Part shown: one piece after another, positions 17,445-26,187 of the stretch
How positions within the stretch are numbered: position 1 is the stretch's first letter
Layout of the letters: every line of letters begins with the position of its first letter
Origin: Carboxylicivirga mesophila
GTDB taxonomy: Bacteria > Bacteroidota > Bacteroidia > Bacteroidales > Marinilabiliaceae
Assembly: GCF_018271975.1 (NCBI RefSeq)
Contig: NZ_JAGUCN010000009.1
Coordinates: forward strand, 124,001 to 188,000
Reading direction: 5' to 3'
DNA: 64,000 nt
Translations under genes and position numbers: made by a program
Notes under the pieces: model-generated
What the model was told of the DNA's origin: nothing
Seen by the model: the letters and a program-made list of their open reading frames with translations, nothing else
Databases searched by the model: none

Positions 17445-17675
17445 CTATCGCTTTAACTCATTGACAAATTGCTCAACAATCTCGCGCGCCCTAAGCTCAT
17501 CTTTAGCCATTACATACAAATCAACGGATGTTACTGTACCGGCTACAAATCCGGCTGAAACACCAGACTCAAAATCATTCTTAATCATTGACTCGATACC
17601 TTTGTCTGCTAATACGTTTTTAAGATGCGACACTGTTAATTCAGTATCTGAATAAATATTTACAATATCCGTCAT
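17445..17675 (-). CDS. DUF2007-type small protein
   Basis: The start at 17675 (MTDIVNIYSD) is preferred over a longer frame from 17729, because the family begins with a strand leading to a helix containing LKNVLADKGIESMI. The 76-residue product has the DUF2007 pattern: an N-terminal strand, a helix, a middle Ser/Val-rich part, then VDLYVMAKDELRAREIVEQF. Pfam describes such proteins as putative signal-transducing proteins, without firm biochemical evidence. It lies 3 nt upstream of the dehydratase gene, which suggests a regulatory partner or simple co-expression. Confidence 0.8.
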   Translation of the reverse strand: MTDIVNIYSDTELTVSHLKNVLADKGIESMIKNDFESGVSAGFVAGTVTSVDLYVMAKDELRAREIVEQFVNELKR

Positions 17676-17862
17676 AACGTTGAATTTATTAGTTGATAGC
17701 GTGCAATACGCACCCAATAAAGATATCATAATTAAGATAGTTAGTTCGAATAATTTGTTAGAAAGTTGATCTTATCTATGAACTGTCTGAAGCGGCTCAA
17801 AGCTAAAGCGCCAACACTTTTTAACGTTATCTCACTCTAATAATGCCACTTACGCCGAATAC

Positions 17863-18006
17863 ATGGCACGCATTTTGATTTACAATGAGCGAACCAACAA
17901 AGTTATGGCTATGACACGAGTAGAAAAAACAGCTTATTATCGCACGTTAATTTTGGGACTGGTAACAATTGCTTTACAGGCCCTATTGATGGCAGTATTT
18001 ATATAG
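17863..18006 (+). CDS. Possible small single-span membrane protein (47 aa)
   Basis: In the gap between two minus-strand genes, a plus-strand frame encodes 47 residues: a basic N-terminal part with ERTNKV and TRVEKTAYYR, then one strongly hydrophobic helix (TLILGLVTIALQALLMAVF) reaching the end. The positive-inside pattern and the helix length are what one expects of a real small membrane protein. Internal Met codons at positions 15 and 17 offer shorter starts. An 8-bp hairpin begins at the stop codon. No clear promoter or ribosome site was seen, and I do not recognise a family. Confidence 0.4.
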   Translation: MARILIYNERTNKVMAMTRVEKTAYYRTLILGLVTIALQALLMAVFI

Positions 18007-18028
18007 GCCTTGAAACAATGCAAGGCCT
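18005..18028 (+). terminator. Hairpin at the end of the 47-aa frame
   Basis: A perfect 8-bp stem (18005-18012 with 18021-18028) starts within the stop codon of the small frame. No strong T-run follows on either strand, so termination is possible but not certain. It could also serve the gene ending at 18130. Confidence 0.35.
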
Positions 18029-18129
18029 TAATATCGATTCATCCAAGTAGGTTAACGGAAGGCAGACAATACATGTAAGTATTTCGCTGGTACGCTATTT
18101 ATATTCGCTCTGCACCTTCATCATAGCTA

Positions 18130-20043
18130 TTATAGACTGTTAACATACTCAAAACGGTAATCATCCAACATATTCGAGTATGCTGAACTGTTAATCTTCG
18201 GGTCCAGATCAAGTTTGGAAGATTTAAGAATTTCACCCGGAATTAGAAAGTTAACTTTTATTTCAGGGGCATTAAGAGTCATCGACTTGCCGTTTTCAGA
18301 ATATTCTCCTGAAATATAATTCCCTTTTTTATACTTCTCCACCAGACTAATATTGTTGGATAAAGTCAGTCCCCACTCACCTTCACGAAGTTTATTCTGC
18401 TGTTCGCCATAAATGGTGACAGTATCGGCATGGTTATACACAGGCACCTTAAATTGCCAGGTTCCGTTACCATCTTTCAACACCTGCTGCCTTGCACTAT
18501 CGAATGAGCTTAAAACCTCAAATGACTGTCCACTAACATTTAGGAGATGCTGAGAACTTCCATCTTCATAATAAAACTTCCAGAGTCCCAATGGCATATC
18601 ATTCTCAAACAGATACTCACTCTTGAGTTGTCCGTTAGGGTAGTAAAACTGAAAGACACCATCTTTATTTCCATAATTTAAGTGCCCGGTAGCGTAGAGT
18701 GTTCCATCCATACGATAATCCTGATATGCTCCTTCAATCCTTAAACTATTCGCAATCTTGGCCAAACGGTAATAACTGGCGTATGCAGGAATGGTAAGTT
18801 CCCATTCGTTATTATAAAAGAGTTTTGCACATTTGCTATAGCTTATAATTTCAGGATGAAGGTACGTTGATGACGACCTGATTTGCTTGTAAATGCCCGC
18901 ATAATCCTTTTCATCCGTATGCCCAAGTAATTTAAGGGCATTTTGTCGCTGTTGATAAGCTTCAATGGCAAACGGATTACGTACCAGGTATTCAGAACTT
19001 ACCCGAAAAGCTTCATTGGCATCCATTGCTGCAATCTCTTCATATTCTTCAAGCAATTGACATTCTGAGAAATTCAATTGTTCAATTCTGAAACTGATGG
19101 GCAATATGTGCGACGAATGGATAGGCTTCCCATTCACTTTTGCAGGTTCCACCCACTTTTCTTTTGTCAGTTCAATCAGCCTTAAAGCTTCTTGATCCAA
19201 CTCGTCCGAAACCGAGTGCAGAACCTTAATATTCTGCATCTTTGCATCAGAAGTAATATCGAATTGCAGAAGCACCATTCCTTCCTCCTGCCTAAATAAG
19301 GCAGCATCCGGATAATTCAATTCGAGGCTAATGAAATTTACTAAGCTTGAATCATTTCCCACATTACAAACAGGCATCACAACATTTTCAACAGGAAAAA
19401 CCGGATGATTAATTGGTCTTAAATCCTCATTATTACATTTGTAGAAAAAATAATTCTGACAGGATTTATTATGCTCCCTGGCATATAGCCAATCCAAACA
19501 GGCTTCCCGCTTCATCTTAAGATTGAACTTAGCTGCACCCCGACTAAAATAAAGGTTATACTTTTCGGGTTCGCGAGCCAATACGAAGTTATAATCTTTA
19601 ATAGCACTTTTAAAATGCTGTGATTCAAGATGAATATTCCCGCGATAGTTACGATAGCGGGAATTATTGGGCTCCATACTAATAAGCAGATCAAAATAAA
19701 AAAGCGCATTATCCATCGCACCGCTTTTATCAAGAAACTGACCTTTCATATAGAAATACTGTGAATCAATAGGCTTATATACATATGCCTGCTCAAGTTC
19801 GGCGAGTGCCTGTTGATGATTCTTCAGATGATAGTTGATATAACTTTTCCTAACATAGGTATTACCATAATAAGGATTGTCTCTTTCGACTTCATCAAAA
19901 TAATTGAGTGCTTCTGCATATTGCTTTGACTGATACATTTCCTCAGCCTTATTCCACACCTCCCAGTTTATCTGGGAAACAGCTGAATCAACACAGCAAA
20001 AAACAAAAAATGAAAGTAATAGAGGTAGGCGATAATTTTTCAT
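18130..20043 (-). CDS. Exported TPR - TonB C-domain - MORN-repeat protein
   Basis: The protein begins with a signal peptide (MKNYRLPLLLSFFVFCC, then VDSAVSQ). Residues about 25-190 hold five or so TPR units (for example YVRKSYINYHLKNHQQALAELEQAY). Residues about 235-325 look like a TonB C-terminal domain (EEGMVLLQFDITSDAKMQNIKVLHSVSDELDQEAL). From about 440 to 520 there are MORN-type repeats (YATGHLNYGNKDGVFQFYYPNGQLKSEY). There is no membrane helix after the signal peptide, so it is periplasmic or surface-exposed and not a normal energy-transducing TonB. TPR and MORN repeats suggest a scaffold for protein-protein contact. It stands alone, downstream of the carA terminator. Confidence 0.82.
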   Translation of the reverse strand: MKNYRLPLLLSFFVFCCVDSAVSQINWEVWNKAEEMYQSKQYAEALNYFDEVERDNPYYGNTYVRKSYINYHLKNHQQALAELEQAYVYKPIDSQYFYMKGQFLDKSGAMDNALFYFDLLISMEPNNSRYRNYRGNIHLESQHFKSAIKDYNFVLAREPEKYNLYFSRGAAKFNLKMKREACLDWLYAREHNKSCQNYFFYKCNNEDLRPINHPVFPVENVVMPVCNVGNDSSLVNFISLELNYPDAALFRQEEGMVLLQFDITSDAKMQNIKVLHSVSDELDQEALRLIELTKEKWVEPAKVNGKPIHSSHILPISFRIEQLNFSECQLLEEYEEIAAMDANEAFRVSSEYLVRNPFAIEAYQQRQNALKLLGHTDEKDYAGIYKQIRSSSTYLHPEIISYSKCAKLFYNNEWELTIPAYASYYRLAKIANSLRIEGAYQDYRMDGTLYATGHLNYGNKDGVFQFYYPNGQLKSEYLFENDMPLGLWKFYYEDGSSQHLLNVSGQSFEVLSSFDSARQQVLKDGNGTWQFKVPVYNHADTVTIYGEQQNKLREGEWGLTLSNNISLVEKYKKGNYISGEYSENGKSMTLNAPEIKVNFLIPGEILKSSKLDLDPKINSSAYSNMLDDYRFEYVNSL

Positions 20044-20074
20044 AGGTGATTTAATTTCTCACCTAAAAATAATA

Positions 20075-20103
20075 AAAAAGAGCAACCAACAGCTGCTCTT
20101 TTT
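20075..20103 (-). terminator. Intrinsic terminator after carA
   Basis: A perfect 10-bp stem (20075-20084 with 20094-20103) is A-rich on one side and T-rich on the other, placed 22 nt past the carA stop. It separates carA from the TPR gene. Confidence 0.8.
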
Positions 20104-20124
20104 ATCCCATATAAAATATTATTC

Positions 20125-21204
20125 TTATTTGCTTGCTTCAATATTCTTGATCAACTCATCAAACAGAAACTCAGTATCTGTTGGTCCGCTTGATGCTTCG
20201 GGGTGGAATTGTGTTGAAAAGAAAGGTTTTGTTTTATGCTTAATCCCTTCGTTTGTTTTATCATTAATGTTTACAAACAATGGCTCCCACTCATCACTCA
20301 AAGTATCATTATCGATGGCAAAACCATGGTTTTGACTGGTAATATAGCACGTATCTGTACCCACTTTTATAACCGGGTGATTATGTGCACGGTGACCATA
20401 CTTCAACTTATAAGTGGAAGCTCCTGAGGCAATGCCCAACAGCTGATTACCTAAACAAATACCAAATATCGGCTTACCAATTTCAATCGCTTTCTGGATA
20501 TGCTTGATAGTTACTTCGCACATTTGCGGATCACCAGGCCCGTTTGACAGCATAATACCATCATAGTCTTCCTGTGTAAAATCATAATCCCAAGGCACAC
20601 GAATAACGGTTGTATCACGTTTCAATAAACAGCGAAGAATGTTGTTTTTAGCACCGGTATCAACCAGCACTACTTTGTGCTTACCGTTACCATACAATTT
20701 CTTCTCCTTCACGCTAACTTTAGCTACCAGGTTTTCTTTGTTAGGATCAACAAAATCAATTTCTTCTCCTTCCACCTCAATCTTACCAAGCATTGAACCC
20801 TTTTCTCGCAAAATCATGGTTAGGGCTCTTGTGTCGATACCAAAAATACCAGGTACTTTATTTTGAATCAACCATTCACGAAGGCTGTTCTCAGCATTCC
20901 AGTGACTATACTCAAAAGAATAATCTGAAATTACAAGTCCTGAAATATGAATGCGATCTGATTCATGAAACTTAGGAATCCCATTCTCTGTATCATTCTT
21001 AGGCACACCATAGTTTCCAATTAGTGGATAAGTTGAAACAAGGATTTGCCCTTCATACGACGGGTCGGTCAAACTCTCGGGATAACCTGTCATGGCGGTA
21101 TTAAACACAACTTCACCAGCCACCGACTTATGGTATCCAAACGATTTTCCTTCGAAGACAGTTCCGTCTTCCAACACTAGCTTAATCTTTTGTACTTCAG
21201 GCAT
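20125..21204 (-). CDS. carA: Carbamoyl-phosphate synthase small (glutaminase) subunit
   Basis: CarA hydrolyses glutamine and passes ammonia through a tunnel to CarB, which makes carbamoyl phosphate for arginine and pyrimidines. The 359-residue protein has the N-terminal CPSase_sm domain (VFNTAMTGYPESLTDPSYEGQ at about 34-54) and the C-terminal class I amidotransferase domain, with the nucleophile Cys in FGICLGNQLLG and the His/Glu pair in QFHPEAS near the end. It lies at the downstream end of the arginine gene run but after the gltA terminator, with its own -7 element and a leader terminator, so it is probably its own unit. carB is 15 kb away on the other strand. Confidence 0.97.
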   Translation of the reverse strand: MPEVQKIKLVLEDGTVFEGKSFGYHKSVAGEVVFNTAMTGYPESLTDPSYEGQILVSTYPLIGNYGVPKNDTENGIPKFHESDRIHISGLVISDYSFEYSHWNAENSLREWLIQNKVPGIFGIDTRALTMILREKGSMLGKIEVEGEEIDFVDPNKENLVAKVSVKEKKLYGNGKHKVVLVDTGAKNNILRCLLKRDTTVIRVPWDYDFTQEDYDGIMLSNGPGDPQMCEVTIKHIQKAIEIGKPIFGICLGNQLLGIASGASTYKLKYGHRAHNHPVIKVGTDTCYITSQNHGFAIDNDTLSDEWEPLFVNINDKTNEGIKHKTKPFFSTQFHPEASSGPTDTEFLFDELIKNIEASK

Positions 21205-21242
21205 ACCTTCTGATACTTAAATCTTTTACAATAAATTCTACA

Positions 21243-21300
21243 CAAAAAATGCATTTATCCGTCCATTGGAATAAATGCATGCATAGGGCTTCCCTTATGC
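21243..21300 (-). promoter_or_regulatory. Candidate transcription attenuator in the carA leader
   Basis: Reading the minus strand from the predicted start site there is first a short hairpin (21281-21300). An intrinsic terminator follows: stem 21250-21258 with 21271-21279, extended by 2 bp past a bulge, then T6 at 21244-21249. It ends about 40 nt before the carA ATG. The 3' arm of the first hairpin and the 5' arm of the second share an ATGCATGCAT stretch that could pair in alternative ways. A terminator inside the leader suggests control by early termination. Confidence 0.45.
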
Positions 21301-21304
21301 GGCA

Positions 21305-21312
21305 CAAATGTA
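21305..21312 (-). promoter_or_regulatory. -7 promoter element for carA
   Basis: The minus strand reads TACATTTG, an exact TAnnTTTG match, placed so that transcription would start at the first hairpin of the carA leader. No good -33 element was found. Confidence 0.45.
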
Positions 21313-21394
21313 ATAATTATTTACATTACCTCCGAATTTTTAAGCCTTGTTTGCATATTTATTACATATATTTTCACGTTACGCATAAGTATAC

Positions 21395-21437
21395 AAAAAG
21401 AGGGACCCTGCAAATCTCCCCCATGCAAAGGTCCCTC
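21395..21437 (-). terminator. Intrinsic terminator after gltA
   Basis: A perfect 8-bp stem (21400-21407 with 21430-21437) with a 22-nt loop is followed on the minus strand by T5. It is 26 nt past the gltA stop and separates the operon from carA. Confidence 0.65.
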
Positions 21438-21462
21438 ATACCCAATCAACAAAAATTCTTCT

Positions 21463-22809
21463 TTATCTATTGTCTAATTCGATGTAATCAATCCTGTCGC
21501 ATACATTTTTATAGGCCGGACGAATAATGCGTTTACTTGAGAAAGTCACTTCCTCTATTCGGTGAGCACACCATCCTGCTATGCGCGAAACCGCAAAAAT
21601 TGGTGTATAAATTTCCTTTGGTATCTGTAAACAATCGTATACAAACCCACTGTAGAAATCGACATTGGCACAAATCACTTTTGCATTAGCTCCTTTAAAA
21701 TCATAGAACACCTGTGGCGCCAGTCTTTCAATGGCAGCATATAAGTGAAACTCATCTAACCTGCCCTTTTCAATGGCCAGTGCTTCGGCCTTCTCTTTGA
21801 GCAGTACTGCACGCGGGTCTGAATTAGTATAGATGGCATGTCCAATACCGTATATTTTTCCGGTATTATCAAATGCTTCTTTCTTTAGTATCTTTAAAAG
21901 GTAAGCCTTAATCTCATTTTCATCGCGCCAGTTCTGAACATTGGCTTTAATGTTCTCCATCATGTCCATCACCTTTAGGTTAGCCCCTCCATGTAAGCCA
22001 CCTTTTAGTGAGCCTAAAGCTGCTGCAATGGCCGAATAAGTATCGGTTTGTGCCGAACTGACCACTCGCGTCGTAAAAGACGAGTTATTACCTCCACCGT
22101 GTTCGGCATGTATTACCAGGGAAAGATCAAGTAAATCAGCTTCCAGCTTCGAATAGTTATCTCCCTTCAGCATATACAGAAAATTCTCTGCCGTACTCAA
22201 TCCCGGTTGTGGATGACGTATGACCAGTGATTTTTTCTGAAAAGAATGGCGCATACCAAAATACGAGTAGGCCACAATGACAGGAAATTTGGCAATTAGA
22301 CTAACTGCTTGTTTAACCAGATTTTCAGGTGACAGATCCTCAGCATTATCATCGGCTGTGTAAAGCCCAAGTACCGAGCGAGCCAGCATGTTCATGATAT
22401 CTCTGCCACGCAGGGAGAGAATCATGTTCTTTGAAAAGAATGGTGGCAAATGCCTCTCCTCTTCCAACTCTGCTGTAAAAGCTTTTAATTCTTCAGAATT
22501 GGGTAAACTTCCTGATAATAACAGGTAAGCCGTTTCTTCAAAACCATGTCTTTTTTGCGACTGAAAACCTTTGGCGAGATCCTTAAGTTCTACACCCCGA
22601 TAGAATAGTTTACCATCCTTTGGTACCAGTTTTCCATCAGCTTTATCGTAGCCCTCAACATCTCCAATAGTTGTTAATCCAACCAATACGCCTGAGAAAT
22701 CGGCATTTCGCAAACCTCTTTTAACACTGAAATTATCAAATAATGACTTATCAATATCACTTGATGCAACCGCATCCTTCGCCAATTTCTCATACAATGT
22801 CATACGCAA
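21463..22809 (-). CDS. gltA: Citrate synthase
   Basis: This enzyme condenses oxaloacetate and acetyl-CoA to citrate. The 448-residue protein has the family's catalytic residues: His in GSLKGGLHGGANLKVM, His in YGIGHAIYTNSDPRA, and Asp in NVDFYSGFVYD. Arg in the last third (SRIAGWCAHRIEE) is also as expected. The N-terminal extension before FRGVEL-type sequence is longer than in the E. coli enzyme, and the whole looks like the citrate/2-methylcitrate synthase form found in anaerobes. The gene starts 2 nt after argH, so it is translated from the same message. In this setting it probably supplies 2-oxoglutarate, and so glutamate, for arginine and proline. Confidence 0.93.
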   Translation of the reverse strand: MRMTLYEKLAKDAVASSDIDKSLFDNFSVKRGLRNADFSGVLVGLTTIGDVEGYDKADGKLVPKDGKLFYRGVELKDLAKGFQSQKRHGFEETAYLLLSGSLPNSEELKAFTAELEEERHLPPFFSKNMILSLRGRDIMNMLARSVLGLYTADDNAEDLSPENLVKQAVSLIAKFPVIVAYSYFGMRHSFQKKSLVIRHPQPGLSTAENFLYMLKGDNYSKLEADLLDLSLVIHAEHGGGNNSSFTTRVVSSAQTDTYSAIAAALGSLKGGLHGGANLKVMDMMENIKANVQNWRDENEIKAYLLKILKKEAFDNTGKIYGIGHAIYTNSDPRAVLLKEKAEALAIEKGRLDEFHLYAAIERLAPQVFYDFKGANAKVICANVDFYSGFVYDCLQIPKEIYTPIFAVSRIAGWCAHRIEEVTFSSKRIIRPAYKNVCDRIDYIELDNR

Positions 22810-22811
22810 TA

Positions 22812-24143
22812 TTATTTTAAAAGGCTTTTTAAAGCTTTATCAACTTTATCAAAACCAAATTCCTTAATTATCTTATCTTTTTTAAGTTCAACTCTATCGT
22901 TACAAAGGTTCCCTATTGAGCCCTCATGGCTATGATTAACTTTACCGTCTGTATCAAACTGGCCGGCTTCTATTGCCAAACCAACTTGTTTATAAGCATC
23001 CCTGAATGGAACACCACTCAATACCAACTTATTCACCTCTTCAACACTAAAAGCCAGCTTATACTTCTCATCCTGCATCACATCAGTCTTTACCTCAATA
23101 TTCTCGATAGCAAAAGTGGCCACATCCAAACAGTCCAATAGCTCATCAAAAGCAGGCATAAACACTTCTTTAATCAACTGCAAATCTCTGAAATAACCTG
23201 TTGGCAAGTTGGCAGTTATCATACCAATTGTCTCAGGCAAAGCCTGCAGCTTGTTACAATGCGCCCTTAACAATTCAAACACATCAGGATTCTTCTTATG
23301 TGGCATAATACTTGAACCTGTTGTCAGTTCATCTGGCAACTTCAGAAATCCGAAATTCTGACTGGTAAACAAACAGCCGTCAACCGCTAACTTGCCCAAC
23401 GTTTGAGCAACAGAAGACAGGGCATAGGCCACCGTTCGTTCCATCTTCCCCCTTGCCATTTGCGCATAGCCCACATTATAGTTCAAATCCTCAAATCCTA
23501 ACAATTCGGTTGTCTGAGTCCGGTTCAAAGGAAATGAGGAGCCATAACCAGCAGCTGTGCCAAGTGGATTTTGATTAGCTGTTCGCCAGGCAGCCTGCAT
23601 TAACAGCAGATCATCGGCCAAACTTTCGGCAAATGCGCCAAACCATACACCAAATGATGATGGCATAGCCACCTGAAGGTGCGTATAGCCCGGAATCAGC
23701 ACATCTTTATGCTCATTACTCTTATGCTGAAGTATTTTAAACAGTCTGTCCACAGCATTTACCACATCTTCAATACGACTACGTGTATATAGCTTTAAAT
23801 CGACCAACACCTGATCATTGCGTGAGCGGCCACTATGAACCTTCTTACCAACATCACCCAGTTGACGAGTCAGCATCAGTTCAACCTGAGAATGCACATC
23901 TTCAATGCCCTCTTCAATTACAAACTGGCCATCAACTGCTTGCTGATAAATAGCTCTAAGTGCCTTCAACAGCTCATTCAGCTCATCTTTAGACAACAAA
24001 CCAACGCCTTCAAGCATGGTAATATGCGCCATGGTTCCCAAAATGTCGAAAGGCGCCAGAAATACATCCAGCTCACGGTCGCGTCCAACCGTAAATTCCT
24101 CAATTCGTTTATTCACAGAGGTTCCTTTATCCCAAAGCTTCAT
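22812..24143 (-). CDS. argH: Argininosuccinate lyase
   Basis: ArgH splits argininosuccinate to arginine and fumarate, the last step of the pathway. The 443-residue protein belongs to the fumarase/aspartase superfamily: an N-terminal block with DVHSQVE, the HSGRSRNDQV motif near residue 103, the TQVAMPSS-type TH block (PGYTHLQVAMPSS) and the catalytic loop GSSIMPHKKNPD near residue 271. The start leaves a usual N terminus (MKLWDKG). It is separated from argE by 158 nt that contain a TATATTTG element, so argH and gltA may form a sub-operon. Confidence 0.97.
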   Translation of the reverse strand: MKLWDKGTSVNKRIEEFTVGRDRELDVFLAPFDILGTMAHITMLEGVGLLSKDELNELLKALRAIYQQAVDGQFVIEEGIEDVHSQVELMLTRQLGDVGKKVHSGRSRNDQVLVDLKLYTRSRIEDVVNAVDRLFKILQHKSNEHKDVLIPGYTHLQVAMPSSFGVWFGAFAESLADDLLLMQAAWRTANQNPLGTAAGYGSSFPLNRTQTTELLGFEDLNYNVGYAQMARGKMERTVAYALSSVAQTLGKLAVDGCLFTSQNFGFLKLPDELTTGSSIMPHKKNPDVFELLRAHCNKLQALPETIGMITANLPTGYFRDLQLIKEVFMPAFDELLDCLDVATFAIENIEVKTDVMQDEKYKLAFSVEEVNKLVLSGVPFRDAYKQVGLAIEAGQFDTDGKVNHSHEGSIGNLCNDRVELKKDKIIKEFGFDKVDKALKSLLK

Positions 24144-24232
24144 AACTTATCCTTTTATGTTGATTGAATAACTACCACTCCAAAAGAAAGTTACTATTCG
24201 TTAGCATCAAGCACCTCTATCTTTCGAATTGG

Positions 24233-24240
24233 CAAATATA
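24233..24240 (-). promoter_or_regulatory. -7 promoter element for argH-gltA
   Basis: The minus strand reads TATATTTG in the 158-nt gap between argE and argH, about 90 nt upstream of the argH ATG. No -33 element was seen. It would let argH-gltA be transcribed apart from the upstream genes. Confidence 0.35.
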
Positions 24241-24301
24241 TTTACTTTTTATTTATAATTAAATATTTTTTGAGCAATTTATATGACTTTTGTCACTATT
24301 T

Positions 24302-25405
24302 TTACTTCTTATAAACAACATCCTGGTCAATAAGACACAAACCATTAAGTAGTTTGTAGTATATCTCAACGCCTTCCTTTATTTCGGAGAGATAAATATA
24401 TTCGTCGGGCGTATGTGATCGAGCCGAGTCTCCACAACCAATTTTAACGGTTGTAAAATTCATTACGGCCTGATCGGATGTGGTTGGCGAGCCATAATAT
24501 GACAGCCCCAAATCAATACCCCGTTTGACCAGTGGATGGTTCAAAGCAATAGCCGAGCTGTTCAACCTGTACGAACGTGGCTTCACATCACATTCCACCT
24601 GGCTACTAATAAATTGATGCAGTTCAACATTACTATAACATTCATTGAACCTTACATCAACCACAAAACGGCATGAATCGGGTACAACATTATGCTGACT
24701 TCCAGCTTCAATTTGCGTGACAGTCATCTTAACCGGTCCCAAATGAGGCGATACTTTCTCAAACTTGTATGTCCTGAACCACTCAATATCTTTAAGCGCT
24801 TTATACAATGCATTATCGCCCTCTTCACGAGCGGCATGTCCGGTTCTTCCGTGTGCTTCACAATCAAGCACCATCAGGCCTTTTTCTGCAACAGCCATTT
24901 GCATTTGCGTGGGCTCACCAACAATACCTAAATCTATTTTGCCCAGCTCAGGCAATATTGATGCCACTCCATTAGCCCCTGATATTTCTTCTTCGGCAGT
25001 GGCTGCAAATACCAGATTATAATCCAATGCCTCATCTTTCAGGCAAAGAAATGCTGCCATAAGCGCTACCAGCGGACCGCCTGCATCATTACTTCCCAGA
25101 CCGGTTAGCTTGTCGCCCTCGAGTGTGGCCCGAACCGGTTGATAGGTCCATTTTGACGATGGCTTTACGGTATCAAGGTGCGAATTCAATAAAACAGTAG
25201 GCTTTGTGGCATCTTTTGCCTTAGCCCAGCACCACACATTATTTCCCTGTCGATTCACCTGCAAGCCTTTCTGCTTAAGAAAATCGTACATAATGGTGGC
25301 CACTTCATCCTCTTCACGACTAAATGACCGGGTTGAAATCAACACCTTTAGTAACTCAATTGCTTCACTGGAATATAGTTCTAATTTATCTGTCATACTA
25401 ATCAT
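24302..25405 (-). CDS. argE: N-acyl-citrulline deacylase (ArgE'-like M20 peptidase)
   Basis: This 367-residue zinc amidohydrolase of the M20 family removes the acyl group in arginine synthesis. Metal ligands are visible in NSHLDTVKPS (His), GSNDAGGP (Asp), AATAEEEISG (Glu pair) and near the end in SHTPDE (His). Because the transcarbamylase in this operon is of the N-succinylornithine type, the natural substrate is probably N-succinylcitrulline, not N-acetylornithine. The frame overlaps argB by 8 nt, or starts 1 nt after it if Met4 is used. The name argE follows family usage; desuccinylation is inferred. Confidence 0.9.
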   Translation of the reverse strand: MISMTDKLELYSSEAIELLKVLISTRSFSREEDEVATIMYDFLKQKGLQVNRQGNNVWCWAKAKDATKPTVLLNSHLDTVKPSSKWTYQPVRATLEGDKLTGLGSNDAGGPLVALMAAFLCLKDEALDYNLVFAATAEEEISGANGVASILPELGKIDLGIVGEPTQMQMAVAEKGLMVLDCEAHGRTGHAAREEGDNALYKALKDIEWFRTYKFEKVSPHLGPVKMTVTQIEAGSQHNVVPDSCRFVVDVRFNECYSNVELHQFISSQVECDVKPRSYRLNSSAIALNHPLVKRGIDLGLSYYGSPTTSDQAVMNFTTVKIGCGDSARSHTPDEYIYLSEIKEGVEIYYKLLNGLCLIDQDVVYKK

Positions 25406-26183
25406 TAAAGGATAGCCGTGTTCCGGTTGAAAAACCAGTTTTTAAACCATCTGTATTGGTAATAAACACCTCAGAAACGCCGTACTTAATCGCTGAAAAG
25501 CCATTATCCAATTTAGGAATCATGCCTTCATTAATCACCCCACTTTGCTTATGCTGCTCAAACTGGCCATGGCTAAGGTGAGCAATAACCGAGTTATCAT
25601 TAGAAGGATCTTCCAGCACCCCTTTCTTTTCGAAGCAATAGACCAGTTGAACCCGGTAGATTCTAGCAAAAGCCTTGGCTAATTCGGCCGCCATCGTATC
25701 AGCATTGGTATTTAGCAGCTGCCCTTGGCCATCATGGGTCAGAGGGGCTACCACAGGCACAACACCATTGGCAATCAACTCCTCTATATGCTCAGTATTT
25801 ACGGCAGTGACGTCACCTGCGTAGCCATAATCAATATCCTTAACCGGGCGTTTCACGGCTCGTACCAAATCTAAATCGGCACCAGTCAGCCCCACAGCCT
25901 GCTTATTGAGCGCCTGCAATTGTGCCACCACATTTTTATTTACTAAACCACCATACACCATCACTACCACATCAAGCATGGACTTATCGGTGATACGCCG
26001 GCCATCGACCATCCTGGTCTCTATACCGAGTTGAGCAGCAATTGTTGTGGCCGATCGTCCACCTCCGTGAACCAAAATTTTTTTACCCGCTATACTGGCA
26101 AAATCCTTTATGAACAAACTTAAAGCGTCCGGTTCTTCAACAACCTTACCTCCAACTTTTACAATGGTTAATCTATCGTGCAT
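25398..26183 (-). CDS. argB: N-acetyl/N-succinylglutamate kinase
   Basis: ArgB phosphorylates the gamma-carboxylate of an N-acylglutamate. The 261-residue amino-acid kinase has the N-terminal lysine and glycine loop VKVGGKVVEEP, the HGGGRSAT substrate loop near residue 39, and a middle part with NTNADTMAAELAKAF. It lacks the N-terminal extension of arginine-sensitive hexameric forms, so feedback by arginine is less likely. The gene is 4 nt from argF' and overlaps argE by up to 8 nt. With a succinyl-type argF' beside it, N-succinylglutamate is a likely substrate. Confidence 0.94.
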   Translation of the reverse strand: MHDRLTIVKVGGKVVEEPDALSLFIKDFASIAGKKILVHGGGRSATTIAAQLGIETRMVDGRRITDKSMLDVVVMVYGGLVNKNVVAQLQALNKQAVGLTGADLDLVRAVKRPVKDIDYGYAGDVTAVNTEHIEELIANGVVPVVAPLTHDGQGQLLNTNADTMAAELAKAFARIYRVQLVYCFEKKGVLEDPSNDNSVIAHLSHGQFEQHKQSGVINEGMIPKLDNGFSAIKYGVSEVFITNTDGLKTGFSTGTRLSFND

Positions 26184-26187
26184 ACGC

